Of a stretch of DNA of 9,367 nt, positions 6,019-9,367 are shown piece after piece (positions within the stretch are counted from its first letter, which is position 1; each line of letters opens with the position of its first letter). The stretch lies in NCBI GenBank assembly GCA_023229165.1, contig JALNZQ010000094.1, forward strand, positions 1-9,367. The letters are read 5' to 3'. Source of the DNA: Methanothrix sp. (GTDB taxonomy: Archaea > Halobacteriota > Methanosarcinia > Methanotrichales > Methanotrichaceae). A program made the translations under genes and the position numbers. The notes under the pieces are model-generated. The model was not told where the DNA came from, did not search any database, and worked only from the letters and a program-made list of their open reading frames with translations.

Positions 6019-7119
6019 TTAAACGTATACGGCAGTTCCCGCCTCCACGTTAATAATCTTTAGAACGCCCCTTTGGAAATACATGCTCTTAGGATAATTG
6101 AATTGACCATCGTATACCCTTATGTTGTGGTTTTGGTTGCCTCTTACATTGAAGCTGAATTTCCCATCCGGGGCATCGCCGCCGGTGCCTTCCGTGCCGA
6201 TTAAGACCTCATCTAAAAAGACCTGATATCCCCTCATTCCCTGGGACTGAATGGTAACCGGAGTGTCTCCGCCAACTACCGTCTGTGTTGGATAAGATGT
6301 GCCGTATGTCTGGTACTGGGTCGATGTGCCTGCGGTTGTCTGGAACAGGCCGCTTGTAGTGGTCTGACCTGCATTGGGCTGATTGTAGGCAGGCGGCATA
6401 TAGTTGGTGGACTGCATTTGGCCTGCGGTCGTGGTCTGCTGAGCCGGTGGTGCCTGGCTGATCACATCTACAATGATTGAGTTGCTAGGCTGATTGCTCT
6501 GCACAAAGAGCAGAACGTGCCTGCCCACTTTATCCGCCATGAAATTCAGGCTGTTGTAGCCGGTGTAGAAATTTACCCGCTTGCTGGTTGTATTCAGAGC
6601 ATCCGTCTGAACGATTTCGTAGTAATCGGCCTGTCCGCCTGCCGGGGCAAAGGCGATGAACTGCATGCCTGTTCCTGCAGGAACTATGGCGTACGCGGAC
6701 CAATCCTGACCCTTCTGAATCCACAGCTCATTGCCTCTTGCTGTGGCTATGGTCGACTGGTACTGGGTGTATGTGACCTCTCGACCGCTGCCGAAATAGA
6801 TTCTGGAGGGCATCTTATGTGTGACATCAATTTTCACCGGGTTAAAGCCGATCACGGGCACGCTGGTATTGATGTAGAACTCGGACAAGAAGGAAGAAGC
6901 ACTGCTGGTGTTCTCGAACTCCGGGCCAAACCACGGGCTGCTCAATTCTGCGCCCATGCCGTTGATGCCGAACAGGCTGTTCACATAGTCTTCGCTAAAA
7001 GCTCCACCGGTCACATCAATGGACTGCTGCAGGGAAAAGCCCTGTTCTCCTACCGCACCTGCTGCTCCTGCCCCCAAAATCATGGCCAGAAGACATAAGC
7101 ATAAGCAATTAAATCTCAA
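6019..7119 (-). CDS. Secreted surface protein with Q/T/Y-rich linker and C-terminal beta-module
   Basis: Probable exported cell-surface protein of 366 aa. Residues 1-22 look like a Sec signal peptide (short basic start, hydrophobic core CLCLCLLAMILGAGAAG, likely cleavage near AGA/AVG). Residues about 27-221 form a globular, aromatic-rich domain with N-glycosylation sequons at N70, N84 and N176. Residues 222-283 are a low-complexity linker of Q, T, P, Y, N, G and S with repeated QTT(T/A)xG-like units. Residues 284-366 form a compact beta-rich module (GYQVFLDEVLIGTEGTGGD, DGKFSF, NHNIRVYDGQFNYPKSM) resembling PEGA-type domains. There is no sorting signal or C-terminal membrane anchor. The start is TTG 7119 with GAGGTG 6 nt upstream; ATG 7083, at residue 13, would destroy the signal peptide. 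The gene has its own promoter and terminator. The role is unknown; sheath, adhesion or envelope functions are possible. Confidence 0.85.
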   Translation of the reverse strand: MRFNCLCLCLLAMILGAGAAGAVGEQGFSLQQSIDVTGGAFSEDYVNSLFGINGMGAELSSPWFGPEFENTSSASSFLSEFYINTSVPVIGFNPVKIDVTHKMPSRIYFGSGREVTYTQYQSTIATARGNELWIQKGQDWSAYAIVPAGTGMQFIAFAPAGGQADYYEIVQTDALNTTSKRVNFYTGYNSLNFMADKVGRHVLLFVQSNQPSNSIIVDVISQAPPAQQTTTAGQMQSTNYMPPAYNQPNAGQTTTSGLFQTTAGTSTQYQTYGTSYPTQTVVGGDTPVTIQSQGMRGYQVFLDEVLIGTEGTGGDAPDGKFSFNVRGNQNHNIRVYDGQFNYPKSMYFQRGVLKIINVEAGTAVYV

Positions 7120-7125
7120 TTATAA

Positions 7126-7131
7126 CACCTC
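7126..7131 (-). promoter_or_regulatory. Ribosome binding site supporting TTG 7119
   Basis: GAGGTG on the minus strand, 6 nt from TTG 7119. It makes TTG the best start and preserves the signal peptide. Confidence 0.65.
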
Positions 7132-7148
7132 ACTGGTTGCTGCTTTGG

Positions 7149-7162
7149 TGATATATTATTTA
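7149..7162 (-). promoter_or_regulatory. TATA-box promoter of secreted-protein gene
   Basis: The minus strand reads AAATAATATATCAC, preceded by an A-rich AAAGCT stretch that could serve as the BRE. A transcript start about 25 nt downstream, near 7130, would give a very short leader holding only GAGGTG and the TTG start. Confidence 0.5.
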
Positions 7163-7355
7163 GCTTTAAGTATCTCCTGAGTCTCATCTGAACCTCATGG
7201 AAAGCTGGCTTAATCCATGGGATCAGGTTAAATGCGGTCGCTAGAGTCCGCTACTTGGCGCAAAAAAGGGTCGCGGGGAATTTTGGGCATAAAGTTGGCG
7301 ATCCAGGTGAAAAGGCGGCGCGCCCGCATAGAAAGCTGCGTTGGCATTAAGAATC
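7163..7355. other. Intergenic spacer without a gene
   Basis: The stretch between the protease terminator and the secreted-protein promoter. I see no convincing gene; short frames here lack ribosome binding sites and protein-like composition. It contains an imperfect palindrome at 7196-7219 and a GC-rich patch near 7315-7330 (GGCGGCGCGCCCGC). Confidence 0.5.
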
Positions 7356-7362
7356 AAAAAAA
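7356..7362 (-). terminator. T-run terminator of the M6 protease gene
   Basis: Seven T on the minus strand, 18 nt past the TAA stop at 7381, with no strong stem. It fits an archaeal terminator. Confidence 0.5.
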
Positions 7363-7380
7363 TTGTAACAATGACCTCTT

Positions 7381-9234
7381 TTAGTAAGTTGCCTCCAGGC
7401 TCCATTTGTTCAGCTTGCCTGTATCTCTGCTTGTCAAATCCCTGATTCTGAGGATCCATTTGCCCTTCATGGATTGACCGAGAAGGGCGACTAAAGAAGC
7501 CTTTGATTTGGAATCGTAACTCTTCAGCAGATTCTTCTTGCCAATGCCGGTGCGATTGTGCAGAATGGCTCTTTTGCCGCCTGGAGATATGAGTTCTACT
7601 CTCAGGTTGGAGATGTTGTTGTGGCTTATGTCCACTTCCACCACCAGCCTCTTCACCTTGCCCTCCTGATCGAGCAAAATAGCATTGACAAGGCCCGAAG
7701 GACTATTGTCCGGGATTATCTCGCCGGATAGCGTTGATCCTTTGGCCACATGATCTGTCTTTTCTTGCCCCATCACAAATGTTATTACACGGCCCGGCTC
7801 TCCGATATTTGATATCATCAAGCCCGAATCCGAGCCGTCCCATAAAACAGAAGTGGGCCTTGTATCGTGGCTGAGGGCAATTCCCACCATTCGACCGAAG
7901 AGATCCTTTTCGTCACCCATGCTGCGGTTGGTTTCCAGATCTAAGCTGCCGTCCGCTTGCAAGAGCCCACACTGGTAATGCTTGGACGCAGATCCTCCCT
8001 GCCATTCATTTGAGCCTAAAGTGTCGCAGTGGTAGACGGCCAGGCCGCCGGCGGGAATGGATGCATCAAGATCTATCCCGGAGCGGTTCTCCACCATGAA
8101 GTACTCATTTATCTTGCCCGTTTCATAAATCATGGCTGTGCCGTAATCCCCATGATCTGCCTGATACTGGCCGGGCTGGTTGAGGCGAACCTTTTTATCG
8201 CACCATCCCACCAGGTTTCGGAGAAAGGCGCATACCGGTGCAGGTGTTCTTCCATCATCGTTATGATTTCCGGCACTCATGAGGCAGAAGTAGCCAAGGC
8301 CAGCACTCTTCTCGAAGTCACCGTCTCGATTGCCGTAATCGTAGAGGTCCGGCCAGCGGCAGAGCATGTGGCCGCTCTCATGGCAAAAGGTTCCAATCGA
8401 GAGGTCTTCCTTGCTTCTGCCCATGCTGGAGAGCATATAAAAATAGGTCTTCATGTTTTTATACTGAAGGTCTATGAAGTAGTTGTGTGGCCACAGCTCT
8501 CCCAAATATTGGGTCTGGCCAGCGTAAAGAAAGCTCATGGCATCGACTGTTCCCACTCCTCGCGAGTCAAACTTCTCCAGCGCGAGACCGCCTTTGACGG
8601 CCAGGTCGAGGGCCTCCTTGACGAGCAGGTTTTCCGTGTAGTATTGACGGTTGTGGCTTAAGGTTATGGGCCCCACTACCTCGTTGGTGTAGTCTAGCTT
8701 GCCGCTGGACATGAGACGGAAATACTCTCTCACAGAGCAGAAGTTGCCGTTCTCATGGTAGCCCTGGCCATTGAGCAGGGCGTCAACATCCGCGGCTGTG
8801 ACGGAGCTCTTCACATCGGTGAACTGGACCAGCACCGTCAGGCCTTTGATCTCGCCCTCGCTCACCCGCCTTCCTTCTAAAAGTCCCTTCTCCGGTCCGA
8901 AGGTCCGAAGATTAAGGCTGGGCTTGAAGGCGGATGGGCGGGGATTCATCTTGACATATCTCGATTCAAACTTGCGGTTTCTCACCTCTTCTGATTCTTT
9001 GAAGTGGCGGCGGACACCATCGGGCGGGCTTTGAGAAGCGTCTATCCCACTGGAGACGTACTCACCCGATATCAGGAGGGCATAGCAGTACAGTCCATGG
9101 TCCTGATCGTAGACCACGGAATAGCCGTCCATATTCTCATACCGGGAATAAAACTCATCGCCGTAGACTCGAAGCTGCACTTCAGGGCCCTTCTCTTGGG
9201 GAAAGGTCAGAAACTCTCCAAATATCAAACTCAT
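7381..9234 (-). CDS. M6-family zinc metalloprotease with C-terminal P-domain
   Basis: Zinc endopeptidase of 617 aa related to immune inhibitor A (MEROPS M6). Residues 1 to about 125 resemble the M6 propeptide (QLRVYGDEFYSRYENMDGYSVV). The catalytic domain starts at about 128 (IKGLTVLVQFTD) and carries the zinc motif H285-E286-x-x-H289, followed by WPDLYDYG with D296 as probable third ligand, and GLGYFCLMSAG at 312-322 as a Met-turn-like segment. Residues 498-617 form a proprotein convertase P-domain (IPDNSPSGL, LRVELISPGGKRAILHNRTG, WILRIRDLTSRDTGKLNKWSLE). The start is ATG 9234 with GAGGT 9 nt upstream; an in-frame TGA three codons upstream rules out a longer form. There is no signal peptide or membrane segment, which is odd for this family. 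All recognised catalytic residues are present, so activity is likely. Confidence 0.93.
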   Translation of the reverse strand: MSLIFGEFLTFPQEKGPEVQLRVYGDEFYSRYENMDGYSVVYDQDHGLYCYALLISGEYVSSGIDASQSPPDGVRRHFKESEEVRNRKFESRYVKMNPRPSAFKPSLNLRTFGPEKGLLEGRRVSEGEIKGLTVLVQFTDVKSSVTAADVDALLNGQGYHENGNFCSVREYFRLMSSGKLDYTNEVVGPITLSHNRQYYTENLLVKEALDLAVKGGLALEKFDSRGVGTVDAMSFLYAGQTQYLGELWPHNYFIDLQYKNMKTYFYMLSSMGRSKEDLSIGTFCHESGHMLCRWPDLYDYGNRDGDFEKSAGLGYFCLMSAGNHNDDGRTPAPVCAFLRNLVGWCDKKVRLNQPGQYQADHGDYGTAMIYETGKINEYFMVENRSGIDLDASIPAGGLAVYHCDTLGSNEWQGGSASKHYQCGLLQADGSLDLETNRSMGDEKDLFGRMVGIALSHDTRPTSVLWDGSDSGLMISNIGEPGRVITFVMGQEKTDHVAKGSTLSGEIIPDNSPSGLVNAILLDQEGKVKRLVVEVDISHNNISNLRVELISPGGKRAILHNRTGIGKKNLLKSYDSKSKASLVALLGQSMKGKWILRIRDLTSRDTGKLNKWSLEATY

Positions 9235-9247
9235 GGCAGATCAACCT

Positions 9248-9273
9248 CGCGGGTGCGCGCCGCAATGCGGTGC
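9248..9273 (-). promoter_or_regulatory. GC-rich stem-loops in the protease leader
   Basis: Two adjacent inverted repeats: CGCG-4nt-CGCG at 9248-9259, whose edge reaches the GAGGT ribosome binding site at 9244-9248, and CCGC-AAT-GCGG within 9257-9273 (core 9260-9270). They compete for shared bases. They could modulate ribosome access or be chance in a GC-rich stretch. Confidence 0.25.
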
Positions 9274-9296
9274 TCAGGTCAACTTGTTATCTGCTG

Positions 9297-9312
9297 ACTA
9301 TTTAATTATTTT
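9297..9312 (-). promoter_or_regulatory. Candidate AT-rich promoter element of protease gene
   Basis: The minus strand reads GAAAATAATTAAATAG about 65-80 nt before ATG 9234. A start about 25 nt downstream would give a leader of roughly 45 nt containing the GC-rich stem-loops. The TATA match is loose, and T-rich sequence lies just upstream on the same strand. Confidence 0.35.
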
Positions 9313-9367
9313 CTCTTGCAAAAAAAATTTTTGATGGATGCTTACTTGCGCCCTATACCCTTCTCCA

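Noticed and set aside
6200..6460. Possible tandem DNA repeat or CRISPR-like array in the secreted-protein gene
   Set aside because: The repeated look comes from Q/T-rich codons in an open reading frame; units are irregular and there are no spacers.
7225..7345. Possible tRNA or small RNA gene in the GC-rich spacer
   Set aside because: No cloverleaf arms, T-loop sequence or stable long stem could be found by eye.
7241..7459. 72-codon minus-strand frame running from the protease 3' end into the spacer
   Set aside because: No ribosome binding site, and its translation begins as a frame-shifted shadow of the protease; the hydrophobic stretch comes from the T-rich terminator.
8029..8661. 210-codon plus-strand open frame opposite the protease gene
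   Set aside because: Antisense to the M6 catalytic domain, which carries HExxH and is clearly the real gene; no ribosome binding site or recognisable motif.

Overview
The window most likely comes from a methanogenic archaeon of the order Methanosarcinales, probably Methanothrix (Methanosaeta). This is an inference from four things. There is a multidomain hybrid histidine kinase of the PAS/GAF type common in that order. There is a compact-cysteine-motif iron-sulfur flavoprotein like the Isf proteins of methanogens. Upstream of genes there are archaeal BRE/TATA-like elements and GGAGG-type ribosome binding sites, and downstream there are plain T-run terminators. Finally, one secreted protein has a C-terminal module that I associate from memory with Methanothrix surface proteins. 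No rRNA, tRNA, insertion sequence or CRISPR array was seen.

Layout. Bases 1-2582 (+) hold most of a GAF-PAS-HisKA-HATPase-(pseudo)receiver-receiver hybrid kinase whose reading frame is still open at the left edge. It converges on, and overlaps by 4 bases, a minus-strand Acg-like nitroreductase (2579-3616). A short divergent promoter region (3617-3737) separates that gene from a plus-strand pair: a DUF362 protein with two [4Fe-4S] motifs (3738-4844) and an iron-sulfur flavoprotein (4883-5455). The other genes are all on the minus strand: an unrecognised 105-aa protein (5547-5864), a secreted protein with a Q/T/Y-rich linker (6019-7119), and an M6-family metalloprotease with a C-terminal P-domain (7381-9234). 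T-runs follow each of these genes and look like archaeal terminators.

How the genes may work together. The nitroreductase, the DUF362/ferredoxin protein and the flavoprotein form a divergently transcribed flavin/iron-sulfur redox group. They may handle electrons from reduced ferredoxin or F420-type donors, or detoxify oxygen or xenobiotics; the sequence does not identify the substrate. The surface protein and the protease lie in tandem but are separated by about 260 bases containing a terminator and a new promoter, so they are probably separate units. Four of the six genes with visible starts appear to begin with TTG, each with a purine-rich Shine-Dalgarno-like sequence in range. This matters for anyone annotating the window, because an ATG-first caller would place the DUF362 start 14 codons too early.

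I found no clearly new multi-gene system. The best leads are the redox cluster, the kinase's degenerate first receiver, the protease that lacks any signal peptide, and a short hydrophobic ORF in an otherwise unexplained spacer.
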